Shown here in pieces: positions 1 through 8,087 of a DNA stretch of 64,000 bases (its first letter is position 1; each line of letters opens with the position of its first letter). The notes under the pieces are model-generated. The model made no database searches. It was given only the letters and a program-made list of their open reading frames with translations, and had not been told where the DNA came from. This DNA comes from Rhodococcus opacus (lineage in GTDB: Bacteria > Actinomycetota > Actinomycetes > Mycobacteriales > Mycobacteriaceae), in assembly GCF_012396235.1 (NCBI RefSeq), contig NZ_JAAXPA010000012.1, forward strand, positions 124,001-188,000, written 5' to 3'. A program made the position numbers and the translations under genes.

Positions 1-590
1 AACTCGCATTCGACTCGTGGGCAGCGGCCCAACCCGCAACGCAAGGCCCTCTACGACGGGTCACCGCCCGCGAACCGCCGCCCGGGTGGAGCGACGTCCT
101 CCCATCCTGGAACACCGACGCCAAGGGCCCGGCGACCCGCGCGGCGCCGGGCAAGGTGCTCAACGCCCTCGCCCCGGTGCTGCCCGAACTGTGGTGTGGC
201 TCGGCCGACCTGGCCGAGTCGAACAACACCACGATGGACGGCATGGCCACCGGGAGCGAGCTGCAACTGGTCGTCTCCGCACGAGACACCCTCCGTGAAC
301 AGGGAATCGACGCGCGCGTGGTTTCCGTGCCGTGCCTGGACTGGTTCGAACAACAAGATCCCGACTACCTCGAATCGGTCCTGCTCGAATTGGTGCGGGC
401 CCGCGTCTCGATCGAGCCCGGCATCGAGCAACCATGGTGGCGGTGGCTCGGCCGACCCGTCCCCATCGAGCACTACAGCGCCTCGGCCGACCACCAGACC
501 CTCTACCGGAGTTCGAATTCACCACCGACGCCGTGGTCGCAGCCGCGACCGCATCGGTCACCGCCGCGCGAGAAACCGCGCAGCCGCGTA
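1..590 (+). pseudogene. tkt: transketolase remnant (decayed)
   Basis: Broken remnant of transketolase (thiamine-diphosphate enzyme of the pentose phosphate pathway). Pieces seen in order: VTAREPPPGW at about 57-90, GKVLNALAPVLPELW at about 147-191, GSADLAESNNTTM ending near 237, then directly ATGSELQLVVSA, which belongs to the C-terminal domain. Roughly the central 200 residues, including the pyrimidine-domain core, are therefore missing. The C-terminal part (ARVVSVPCLDWFEQQD, IEHYSASADHQTLY) continues to about 510, where a frameshift moves the rest (EFEFTTDAVVAAATASV) into another frame. Another small indel lies near 50-58, between an ALYD-like stretch and VTARE. With an internal deletion plus at least two frameshifts the gene cannot make an active enzyme. 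The 5' part lies outside the window. A functional copy presumably exists elsewhere in the genome. Confidence 0.8.
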
Positions 591-612
591 CGCCCCGTGG
601 CCGTTCCTGCAG

Positions 613-744
613 ATGACCGGTGTCGTCCTGCTCATCAACGTTGGAACGATGCTGCTGCTGGTGGGCGCTTTCGGCTCGGGTGGAATGCTCGGCGTCGCCG
701 GCGTGCTCTGGTTCGGCTGGCTCTACCGCGCCAGCGCACGCTGA
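613..744 (+). CDS. small hydrophobic protein or fragment
   Basis: A 43-residue reading frame starting MTGVVLLINVGTMLLLVGAF and ending FGWLYRASAR, with two closely spaced hydrophobic segments that could form a transmembrane hairpin. It follows the decayed transketolase and has no good ribosome binding site. It may be the C-terminal tail of a larger membrane protein whose 5' part was deleted, since readable frame continues upstream. I do not recognise the family. Given the surrounding debris it may not be expressed. Confidence 0.25.
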   Translation: MTGVVLLINVGTMLLLVGAFGSGGMLGVAGVLWFGWLYRASAR

Positions 745-824
745 CCGGATAAGCGGACCCGCGCGGAATCCGATGCGGCAATACTTCTCGGGTTGCCCCC
801 GCGGCCTGCCGTGCTGCCGCAGCG

Positions 825-941
825 CGGCTCTACGCCAAAGCTGCCCGGTCGGCGCCCAACCTCCCCGAACGCGACCACCTCACACGACAGGCCGCGCGGC
901 TCAACACCCAACTGCGCAGGGTCACCGTCGCGCTCGTGTAG
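825..941 (+). pseudogene. C-terminal scrap resembling an ECF sigma factor tail
   Basis: A 38-residue frame ending in TAG reads RLYAKAARSAPNLPERDHLT then RQAARLN. The pattern LPERxxLxRxAARL is typical of the extreme C-terminus of long ECF sigma factors that carry a helical SnoaL/TPR-like extension. No start codon or upstream domain is present, so at most this is a remnant. It sits between the transketolase remnant and an IS fragment, in a stretch (745-1319) with no intact gene. The family assignment is tentative because only one short motif supports it. Confidence 0.3.
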
Positions 942-1009
942 GTACGCTGCGGCCGCGGAGTACCGGGGAAGGGTGGGGTCGAGCCCCTCGAGGGCGGCCA
1001 GGCCTGCTC

Positions 1010-1142
1010 TCGGGGCGGGCAACAGCGGCTCGACGATCGCCCACTCTGCGTCTGTCACCGACGACGGGTACACCGCACAACCATGTCCGTCCACCGCGTG
1101 GGGCGGGCACGACGGGCATGGCGAGATCGGCGATGATGGCAT
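1010..1142 (-). pseudogene. IS5-type transposase, N-terminal fragment
   Basis: The first ~45 residues of a leftward IS5-family transposase. The motif YPSSVTDAEWAIVEPLLPAP matches the N-terminal signature (YPSDLTDAEWxxLEPLLP) of actinobacterial IS5 elements. Downstream of PAPRAG the frame no longer resembles the family, so the catalytic DDE domain has been lost. The fragment lies just beyond the 3' end of the sugar operon. Together with the element at 9680-10530 it brackets that operon, suggesting insertion-sequence activity at both edges. The two transposases differ in sequence and are not copies of each other. I see nothing recognisable in 1143-1319. Confidence 0.5.
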
Positions 1143-1319
1143 TGTGGGCTCCTGCTGTGGGCTAGGACATGGTTATCACCGACCAACCCGGAGCCCACTT
1201 CTTCGGTTCTCAGTCAGGCACCTGCGCGCCCATCGCGAGTTCTCAAACACGGAGTTCGGCCGAAATATCGGCGAGCGAAGCGAAGACTGTGATCGACCGC
1301 ACCACAGGGCCGCTCATGT

Positions 1320-2282
1320 TCAGCTTGCCGCGGATAGTTCGTCAAGGGTCGGTGGCTGTGCGCCGGGAGACATCACGGCGAGGGACGCACAGGTATTCGC
1401 AATATGTAGGACGTGGCGAAGGTCATCCAGGCTGATTGCACGCAGCGCGTGGCCAGCATCTCCTGCGAGCAGTTTGCGGTCGCACAGTGCATGAAGTAGC
1501 CCGGCCATGAATGCATCCCCCGCGCCGATGGTGTCGACTACATTGACCCGGCGTCCGCCGACGAGCACCGAGCCGTCCCGGGCATACCCAATTACTCCTG
1601 CTGCCCCGTGCGTAACTGCAACAAGCGACGGCCCGTGCGACATCAGCCAACGGACCGCATCGGCGTGTCGCTCGCCTGGACGCAACCACGCCAGATCCTC
1701 CTCACTCAGCTTGACAATATCGCTCCTGGTCAACATCTCGTCGATTCGAACGATCGCCTCGGCTCGTGGACTCATCAAAGTAGGTCTGATGTTCACGTCG
1801 TAGCTGACTGTGGTGGAGCGGTCCCGATGTGACACCAGGCGTGCTACCTCGCTGGCACCAGGTTCCTGCACGACGGCTATGGACCCGACGTGGAGGTGGT
1901 CACATGATGGTGGTTCGGTGGTGTCGAGTTCCCAACTGATATCGAAGGTGTAACCGGCGCTGCCGTTTTGATCGAGACGAGCGGTGGCCGTCGACGTCTG
2001 CGTTTCCGGTCGGCCGGCCTGGATCACGTGAAGTCCGGCACCTCTCAGGTCGCGCTCGATGACGCGGCCGCGGGCGTCTTCTCCGAAGGTGGTCAGCAGG
2101 CTGACGTCGTTGCCGAGTCGACTGAGTCCCCGGGCGAGGTTTGCGGGACTTCCACCGACGTGTTCGCTGCGCATACCGGTAGCATCGACCACGATGTCGA
2201 CGAGAGATTCTCCGACGACAAGGATTCGGCGCCGGCCAAGGTTGTTTTGCGAGGATGAAGTCATTTTCTGGGTGCGATCCAT
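1320..2282 (-). CDS. PfkB-family sugar kinase (probable fructokinase)
   Basis: A 320-residue ribokinase/PfkB kinase, last gene of the leftward sugar operon. Visible signatures are the N-terminal LVVGESLVDIVVD, the sugar-binding GGSPANLARGLSRLG near residue 45, and the C-terminal DTIGAGDAFMAGLLHAL motif containing the catalytic Asp and anion hole. Family knowledge plus neighbours (two GH32 enzymes and an oligosaccharide ABC importer) make ATP-dependent phosphorylation of fructose to fructose 6-phosphate the likely reaction. The start at 2282 gives MDRTQKMTSSS; the Met at 2264 is an alternative, and neither has a strong Shine-Dalgarno. The gene lies 121 bp after the GH32 gene at 2404. Ribose or another ketose as substrate cannot be excluded. 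Confidence 0.85.
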   Translation of the reverse strand: MDRTQKMTSSSQNNLGRRRILVVGESLVDIVVDATGMRSEHVGGSPANLARGLSRLGNDVSLLTTFGEDARGRVIERDLRGAGLHVIQAGRPETQTSTATARLDQNGSAGYTFDISWELDTTEPPSCDHLHVGSIAVVQEPGASEVARLVSHRDRSTTVSYDVNIRPTLMSPRAEAIVRIDEMLTRSDIVKLSEEDLAWLRPGERHADAVRWLMSHGPSLVAVTHGAAGVIGYARDGSVLVGGRRVNVVDTIGAGDAFMAGLLHALCDRKLLAGDAGHALRAISLDDLRHVLHIANTCASLAVMSPGAQPPTLDELSAAS

Positions 2283-2403
2283 CTGTGGTCAGGGCCCACC
2301 AGGTGGGCCGGGGTATCGAGATGTTCTGCCGTGGCGCGTCACCGAGCTCAGATGCGTTCCCTAAATGAGTCGACCTTTGCAGGACTCCGCTTCCAGCAGC
2401 TCA

Positions 2404-3711
2404 TCAGTACCCCATTTCAAGCGGACGCACACTAACCTCGCCGCTCGCGGAGCGAACCGAGTACCGCTCGCCCCGAGGTGATACTCCCAACCCGAGAATC
2501 CCGGATTGCGAGGAGATCTCGATGGCCGGCCCATCTAGAATCACTCGCACTCCATCGGCGATCGGCATGGTCCAGGCACCGCTTGCTGTGGTCGCGCGCA
2601 CCTGGCTGTCGAAGACAGATAGCGTGACAACCGCTTCGCCTGCCGCCTCGATGATGAGCTCGTCGGTCTCGGCCGGTAACCAGGACACGTCGCCTGCCAG
2701 TGCGGGGAGATTGCCGTCCTCGATTGGCTCTCCGTGGAAGTTGTCGAGATCCGGATGTGGTGTTGCAACCAGCAATCCGTCGTGGACTGTCAGAACGTGG
2801 GGAATGCTGTGTGCGCCGGCCCATCCTGCGGCCTGGTCCTCTACGCCGCGCATCCAGAAGGTCAGACATGGTTCCCCGTTCGCATCGAGGAAGAACGATG
2901 GTGCGTAGTAGCTCGGTCCGTAGGTCAACCGCGCCCAGTTCGCGCCGTCGAATCGGCCGTCGGCATAGTGGCCGACGGCGTAGCCTGCGTAGTGAAGCAC
3001 ATCGTCGTCCCACACCGACGTGACCAACAGATGGTGCCCACCGTGTTCGATGATCTGGGGACATTCCCAGAGCGATCCCATCCACACGGGATCCTGCTCG
3101 TGCATGGAGCGTTGCGCGGCGATCCCCTCGTACGACCACGATTTGAGGTCGTTCGAGGAGTACGACAGAGCTGCGGCGCTACCATCCGCCAGCGCTGCGC
3201 CGACGAGCATCCGCCAGCACGCCCCGTCCTTCAGAACGAAAGGATCGCGGTACGCCGTGACCTCGAGGCTCGGGGGAGCTGATGCAACAATGTCGCCCTT
3301 GTGCCAGGCGATCCATCCTTCGTCGCTGGGCGTGGCGATGCGAATGCGGCCGATGGCGATGTTTGGGTCGGCTGTGGAGGTGAAGAAGGCGTGTGCGGAG
3401 CCGTCATCTGAGATGGCGAGGGATCCTGTCCAAATGCCCTTGTCGCCGTCACCTGGAGCGATGGCGACGGGGAGTTCCTCGAGTGTGAATAGGCTGCTAC
3501 CACTGGCGTGGCCCCAGCGACAGTCGGGGGCCCAACTCGTCACACCGGGGATGTATTGGTAGAAGACGTGGTACTTGCCATCACGGAAGGTGATCCCGCA
3601 TGGATCGTTGATCCAACCCGTAGAGGCAGTGAAGTGGAACTGTGGCCGCTGCACGGCCCCGGAGCTCGCCGGCATCACAGGAGACATTTCGTCAGGGCTT
3701 GTCTCGAACAT
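2404..3711 (-). CDS. GH32 glycoside hydrolase (intracellular beta-fructosidase)
   Basis: A 435-residue five-bladed beta-propeller hydrolase of family GH32 (invertase, levanase, inulinase). The nucleophile motif is WINDPCG at residues 33-39 (Asp36), a variant of WINDPNG with Cys for Asn. The transition-state stabiliser motif appears as AYRDPFVL and the acid/base motif as WECPQII. There is no signal peptide or membrane segment, so it should act on imported sucrose or short fructo-oligosaccharides and release fructose for the kinase downstream. An AAAGG ribosome binding site precedes the ATG. It lies 47 bp after the LacI gene in the same operon. It is shorter than typical GH32 enzymes because the C-terminal beta-sandwich is reduced. 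Substrate linkage (beta-2,1 or beta-2,6) cannot be read from the sequence. Confidence 0.88.
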   Translation of the reverse strand: MFETSPDEMSPVMPASSGAVQRPQFHFTASTGWINDPCGITFRDGKYHVFYQYIPGVTSWAPDCRWGHASGSSLFTLEELPVAIAPGDGDKGIWTGSLAISDDGSAHAFFTSTADPNIAIGRIRIATPSDEGWIAWHKGDIVASAPPSLEVTAYRDPFVLKDGACWRMLVGAALADGSAAALSYSSNDLKSWSYEGIAAQRSMHEQDPVWMGSLWECPQIIEHGGHHLLVTSVWDDDVLHYAGYAVGHYADGRFDGANWARLTYGPSYYAPSFFLDANGEPCLTFWMRGVEDQAAGWAGAHSIPHVLTVHDGLLVATPHPDLDNFHGEPIEDGNLPALAGDVSWLPAETDELIIEAAGEAVVTLSVFDSQVRATTASGAWTMPIADGVRVILDGPAIEISSQSGILGLGVSPRGERYSVRSASGEVSVRPLEMGY

Positions 3712-3758
3712 GGCGCGCCTTTCTCATTTCTCGGGGCAACGAAGAGGATCGTCGGCTG

Positions 3759-4850
3759 TCAGATCGATGAGCGCACGACGGGAGGACAGTCGATGCGCTC
3801 GACTCCGGTGAGGCTGTCGCCTTGCTCCACTCGCTTGAGGAGGGCCTGAACTCCTCGCACACCCAGTTCGTAGTGGGGCAGGGCTATCGAGGTCAGACGC
3901 GGCCGTAGATGCGCAGCGATGACTTCCTGGTCATCGAAGCCGACGATGGCGATGTCGCCGGGGATGCTGAGCCCGTGCTCCTTGAGGGCGTCGTACATTC
4001 CCATCGCGACGCGGTCGTTGTAGCAGAAGACCGCGGTGGGCGCATTTCCGCGGGAAAGGAGTTCGTGTCCGGCCGCGTAGCCGGCCTCTTGGAAGCCGCC
4101 GGCAGCATCCGGGTCGATCGAGACCTGCAACGCCGGGTCGACGCCGACGCCGACCTCCGCGAGCGCCTCACGATAGCCCTCGAACCGCCCGGATGTCGAT
4201 GGCGCGATCTCGGTGGAATTCACGAAGGCGATGCGCCGGTGACCTTGTGAGGTCAGCAACTGCGTGGCCGCGAAACCGCCTTGCACTTCGTTCGGCACCA
4301 CGGCATACCCGGTCGGATCACTCGTAAAGCAGTTGACGAAGACGCTCGGCACTGACGCGAGGAGTGAGGGTGGCTGCACTTCCGTGTGGTACCAGGTGGA
4401 GTAGAGCACGCCGACGGCTTTGTGGTCGATCATCATCCGGAGAGCGTCGTCGGTCAGCTCGGCTACGTCATCGGTGTCGACCACCAGCAGCACATAACCG
4501 TTGCGCCATGCCTCCTCCTGCGCCCCTCGCAGGATCTGGCCGGCGTATGGGAGTGTGGCGATGGCGTCCGCGATCATGCCGATGAATCGCGATTGACCGG
4601 TGCCCAGGCTCTGGGCAAGGACGTTGGGGCGGTATCCCAGTTCGGCGACCGCCTTCTTTACCCGAGTTCGGGTTGCCTCGCCGATGCGGTCGCGTTTCTT
4701 GTTGTTGATGACGAGTGACACCGTCGCAACGGATACGCCCGCGTGTTCGGCGACATCCCGCATGGTCACCGCAGCCGCTCGCGCCGGTGTTGAGACACCG
4801 GAACCGTTGCCGGGCGGATCAATGTCTTTGGCCATGATGCTGATACTCAT
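3759..4850 (-). CDS. LacI-family transcriptional repressor of the fructoside operon
   Basis: A 363-residue LacI/GalR regulator. The helix-turn-helix and hinge occupy about residues 29-75 (TMRDVAEHAGVSVATVSLVI ... YRPN), followed by a periplasmic-binding-protein-like effector domain with typical motifs (AVFCYNDRVAMG, DIAIVGFDDQE). It is encoded inside the operon, between the second permease and a GH32 gene, so it is probably autoregulated. Its likely targets are the two 16-bp palindromic sites at 9571 and 9614, which have the central CG step typical of LacI-family operators. The N-terminus is about 28 residues longer than usual before the HTH. An internal Met at residue 6 is an alternative start. 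The inducer is presumably an imported fructoside or its product. Confidence 0.88.
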   Translation of the reverse strand: MSISIMAKDIDPPGNGSGVSTPARAAAVTMRDVAEHAGVSVATVSLVINNKKRDRIGEATRTRVKKAVAELGYRPNVLAQSLGTGQSRFIGMIADAIATLPYAGQILRGAQEEAWRNGYVLLVVDTDDVAELTDDALRMMIDHKAVGVLYSTWYHTEVQPPSLLASVPSVFVNCFTSDPTGYAVVPNEVQGGFAATQLLTSQGHRRIAFVNSTEIAPSTSGRFEGYREALAEVGVGVDPALQVSIDPDAAGGFQEAGYAAGHELLSRGNAPTAVFCYNDRVAMGMYDALKEHGLSIPGDIAIVGFDDQEVIAAHLRPRLTSIALPHYELGVRGVQALLKRVEQGDSLTGVERIDCPPVVRSSI

Positions 4851-4894
4851 CTCGAATCGGTGTTCACATAGTGGTTTCTACATACTGGGCGTGC

Positions 4895-5797
4895 TCAACC
4901 CTTGTTCGCGCCGGCTTCGAGGCCATAGATCATCGCCTTGTTCAGCACCAGGAACACGAGGAGCAGAGGTGTGATGGTGACGCAGACGGCGGCGAATGTG
5001 GCGGTCCAGTCGACGTTTCCCATCGCACCGATGTAGTTCTGCAGGCCAAGCGGAATGGTCTTGAGTTCATCGCTGAGTAAGAAGGTGTTTCCGAAGATGA
5101 AGTCGTTCCAGATGAAGATGCTGTTCACCAGCACCACGGTGACGATCGTGTTCGTTGACAGAGGCAGCGTGATGCTCCAGAAGATTCGGTACGGTCCGGC
5201 GCCGTCGATTGTCGCGGCTTCGTAGGTTTCCCGCGGAATGTATTCGAAGAATGAGCTGAAGAGGTAGACGGATAAAGGGAAGGCAAATCCGGCAAGCGGG
5301 ATGATCATCGACAGATGGGTGTCGAGCAGTCCCACCGACGCGTAGTCCATGAAGAGCGGAACCAGCGCGATCTGAACGGGCACGATGATGCCGAGCAGGA
5401 AGAGTCCGCGGACGAGGCCGCTTCCCCGGAATCCGAGGACCTGCAGCGCGTACGCGGCCATCATTCCGAAGATGACGATTGCGGCGCTGGCGCCGAACGT
5501 GACGATGAAGCTGTTGACGATGTTCAGTCCAAGGTTGCCGACGCCGAAGGCGCGCGCATAGTTGTCGAGCGTGACTGAACTGGGGAGCGCGAAGGGGTTG
5601 CCGTTGACGAAATCGCTCTCGGTGCGCAAGCTCGTCATAAAAAGCCAGGCGAGCGGGTAGACCTGGACGACGACGAGGGCAGCCACGATGACCGAGGTCG
5701 CGAGCCGGAAGGGTGGGATCTGTCGGCGACGGCGAGTGGGCTTGTGCGCCGCGGTGGGCTTGTGCGCCCCGGGGCGTGCCGAGGTAATGGTGGTCAT
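4895..5797 (-). CDS. ABC sugar transporter permease (MalG-type)
   Basis: A 300-residue inner-membrane permease of the CUT1 carbohydrate ABC class. It has six predicted hydrophobic segments after a basic N-terminus (KPTRRRRQIPPF) and the EAA loop in the form YEAATIDGAGPYRIFWSITLP, which docks to the ATPase. The start at 5797 (MTTITSARPG) is chosen because it overlaps the stop of the upstream permease by 4 bp (ATGA) and has a GAAAGG ribosome binding site. It pairs with the permease at 5794-6681 and the lipoprotein at 6727. No ATP-binding subunit is encoded in the operon. In actinobacteria such importers are commonly energised by a shared MsiK-type ATPase encoded elsewhere. Confidence 0.9.
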   Translation of the reverse strand: MTTITSARPGAHKPTAAHKPTRRRRQIPPFRLATSVIVAALVVVQVYPLAWLFMTSLRTESDFVNGNPFALPSSVTLDNYARAFGVGNLGLNIVNSFIVTFGASAAIVIFGMMAAYALQVLGFRGSGLVRGLFLLGIIVPVQIALVPLFMDYASVGLLDTHLSMIIPLAGFAFPLSVYLFSSFFEYIPRETYEAATIDGAGPYRIFWSITLPLSTNTIVTVVLVNSIFIWNDFIFGNTFLLSDELKTIPLGLQNYIGAMGNVDWTATFAAVCVTITPLLLVFLVLNKAMIYGLEAGANKG

Positions 5798-6681
5798 GCG
5801 TCTGCCTTTCGTCTGGACAAGCCGTAGATGAGTGCCACAGCAACGAGGCATTCGACAACGATGAACATGGAGATCGTGCTCGCGTACCCGTAATCGGTGC
5901 CGGTGAACGCCGTCTTGTACATGTACGTCGTCACTAGCTCCGAGGCCTGGCCGGGGCCGCCGTTGGTGAGCAAGTACGGAATGTCGAATCCGCGGAGGGT
6001 GTAGGTCGCCGCCATGAGCGTCGTCGTGATCCAGACCGGACGGATGTGTGGAAAACGTATCTTGGTGAAGATCTTCCACCGTGAAGCGCCGTCGATCTTT
6101 GCGGCCTCTTCGAGTTCCTTCGGCACGGCGATGAGTGCCGCGTAGAGAATGACCATGTACAGGCCGGTGAAACGCCAGCCTTCAGGCACCGACACGGCGA
6201 CGAGCGCGGTATTGATGTCGGACAGCCACGGGCGGGCAAGCCCATGCAGACCCAGGAAATCCAGGATCTGGTTGAGAAGTCCCTCAGGGTTTTCCGAGTA
6301 GATGCGCTGGAAGAGGAACGAGATCGCAACCGTGGAGATGACGGCAGGCAACAAGTAGAGGGTCTTCACCAGCTCGCGACCTTTGTTGAGTTCGGTCAGG
6401 AGGTTGGCAACGACGAGGCCGCCGCCGAGCTGCATGACCAGACAGACCACGAGGTATATGAGACTGTTGCGGAACGCCGTCCAGAACACGTCGTCGGTGA
6501 GCATGCGGGTGTAGTTGTCGATCCCGGCGAACTGCAGGTCCGAGATTCCATTCCATCTGAAGAAACTCAGCACGAGCGACTGCACGATCGGCAGGAGCAC
6601 GGCGACGCCGTAGACGACGAGCGGCGGTAGCAGAAAGATCAGGACTGACAGTCGCGATCGAGTGGGAAGCATAGGAAGCAC
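5794..6681 (-). CDS. ABC sugar transporter permease (MalF/UgpA-type)
   Basis: A 295-residue membrane permease, partner of the MalG-type subunit. It begins MLPMLPTRSRLSVLIFLLPP, has about six transmembrane segments, and carries the cytoplasmic EAA motif ELEEAAKIDGASRWKIFTKI. The C-terminal signature TNGGPGQASELVTTYMYKTA is typical of CUT1 family MalF-like proteins. A GGAAGG ribosome binding site lies about 8 bp before the ATG. It is translationally coupled to the downstream permease (4-bp overlap). With the lipoprotein it should form the importer for the oligosaccharide cut by the two GH32 enzymes. Confidence 0.9.
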   Translation of the reverse strand: MLPMLPTRSRLSVLIFLLPPLVVYGVAVLLPIVQSLVLSFFRWNGISDLQFAGIDNYTRMLTDDVFWTAFRNSLIYLVVCLVMQLGGGLVVANLLTELNKGRELVKTLYLLPAVISTVAISFLFQRIYSENPEGLLNQILDFLGLHGLARPWLSDINTALVAVSVPEGWRFTGLYMVILYAALIAVPKELEEAAKIDGASRWKIFTKIRFPHIRPVWITTTLMAATYTLRGFDIPYLLTNGGPGQASELVTTYMYKTAFTGTDYGYASTISMFIVVECLVAVALIYGLSRRKADA

Positions 6682-6726
6682 CTTCCGGGTGAGGACGCCA
6701 CGCGTCGACCACCCTGATTGAGGGTC

Positions 6727-8061
6727 TCAGCCGAAGAACTTCGGCGCGTTCTCAGCGATCGTCGAGTCGACCCTGTCGATGAAGTTCTCGGCCGTGCTGT
6801 TCCCCTGCATGAGCAGCACAAGCTCCTGCTGCAGCCGGGTGTTCGACGTCGGGTCGAGTTGCGTATCCCACGGCACGGCGAGGTTGGTGCCGAGGTCATC
6901 AGCCGCGTCCAGCGCCTTCTGATACAGCGGAGTGGCGTTCCCAGGCACCGTAGTTTGCACGTTCGTGGTCGGTGACAGTGCGCCGGTAGCGGCGTACGCT
7001 GCCGGGTACTTGGAGAGCGCGAACTTCAGGAAGTCACGCACGAGCGGATCGTACTTCTGCGCGTTCACAGCCATACCGATCCCCGAACTCACGGAATACT
7101 CGTTCGCGGCCGTCTTCGCGCCGTCCACGGTGGGAAGTGTGAAGAAGTCCACGTCCTGCCGGACGCCCGCATCAAGCTCGTTCGTCGCCAGGTTCGCGAG
7201 TTCCCAGGTTCCGATGTTGTACACGGCCGCCTTGCCGGAGGTGAAGAGGGCCTGCGCATCGGAATACCCGGTCGACGAGAAGCCGTCGTCGAAGCACCTC
7301 GCGTTCGCCAGGCCGCTCAACCAATCGACGGACCTCTGCCCCGTCTCGTCAGAGATCTTGGACATACCGGTCCTGACGCCCTGGACATAGTCGGGTCCCG
7401 CCAAGCGGAACGGCTGGAACGCCATATACCGTTCGAGCGGCCACTGGTCCTGACCATCGACAGCGATGGGGGTCACCCCGGCGGCGCGAAGCCCGGCGCA
7501 CAGTTGAGGGAAGTCATCGAGCGACGCGGGGACGGATACGCCAGCCTTGTCGAACAGCGCCGTGTTGTACCAGAAGAATTCGAGTTCGAATTGGAGCGGG
7601 ATCATGTACAGCGAACCATCACCGAAGCGCTGATAGTCCAATGCATTCGCGCGGTAGTCGTCATATACACCGATATCCTTCAGCAAGGCCTCGGCGTCCA
7701 TCATCTGACCCGTCTTGGCCAATTCTTGAGCGAACGGCGTTGCGTCGGTGTCGAACAACTCGGGCAGCTTGTTGGCCGCCGCAAGCGTTTGATACTTCTG
7801 AATGTACGAGGGCCGATCAGGTGTCGTAATCAGATTCAGCGAGAAGCCCGGGTGGTCGGCCGCATATTCGTCTGCCAGCTGCTTGAAGATGGCGATCGTT
7901 GCGCCATCGGCGGGGCGGGAAAGCAGCCACGAGATCTCGTGTGGCGTGATCTCGCCATCGGGATTGACATCTGTTGGTTTGACACCGCCGCCGCTGGCCG
8001 AGCAGCCAGCAAGAAGGGTCATAATGGCCACCACCGCGAGAGCGGTATGGACTCGCTTCAT
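6727..8061 (-). CDS. ABC sugar-binding lipoprotein
   Basis: A 444-residue extracellular solute-binding protein, family 1. The signal peptide MKRVHTALAVVAIMTLLAGC ends in a lipobox with Cys20, so the mature protein is lipid-anchored to the outer face of the membrane. The body has typical elements of oligosaccharide-binding proteins (NKLPELFDTD, ALFTSGKAAVYNIGTWELAN, FLKFALSKYPAAYAATGALS). It lies directly upstream of the two permease genes and 26 bp after the first GH32 gene, so it delivers the substrate to the importer. The substrate is inferred only from context: sucrose, kestose-like fructo-oligosaccharides or levan fragments. Confidence 0.92.
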   Translation of the reverse strand: MKRVHTALAVVAIMTLLAGCSASGGGVKPTDVNPDGEITPHEISWLLSRPADGATIAIFKQLADEYAADHPGFSLNLITTPDRPSYIQKYQTLAAANKLPELFDTDATPFAQELAKTGQMMDAEALLKDIGVYDDYRANALDYQRFGDGSLYMIPLQFELEFFWYNTALFDKAGVSVPASLDDFPQLCAGLRAAGVTPIAVDGQDQWPLERYMAFQPFRLAGPDYVQGVRTGMSKISDETGQRSVDWLSGLANARCFDDGFSSTGYSDAQALFTSGKAAVYNIGTWELANLATNELDAGVRQDVDFFTLPTVDGAKTAANEYSVSSGIGMAVNAQKYDPLVRDFLKFALSKYPAAYAATGALSPTTNVQTTVPGNATPLYQKALDAADDLGTNLAVPWDTQLDPTSNTRLQQELVLLMQGNSTAENFIDRVDSTIAENAPKFFG

Positions 8062-8087
8062 TGGTTTTCCATTTCTGTAATGCGGTG

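Noticed and set aside
1169-1435. Possible 88-residue plus-strand gene overlapping the kinase 3' end
   Set aside because: No family resemblance, no ribosome binding site, and it runs into the kinase coding region.
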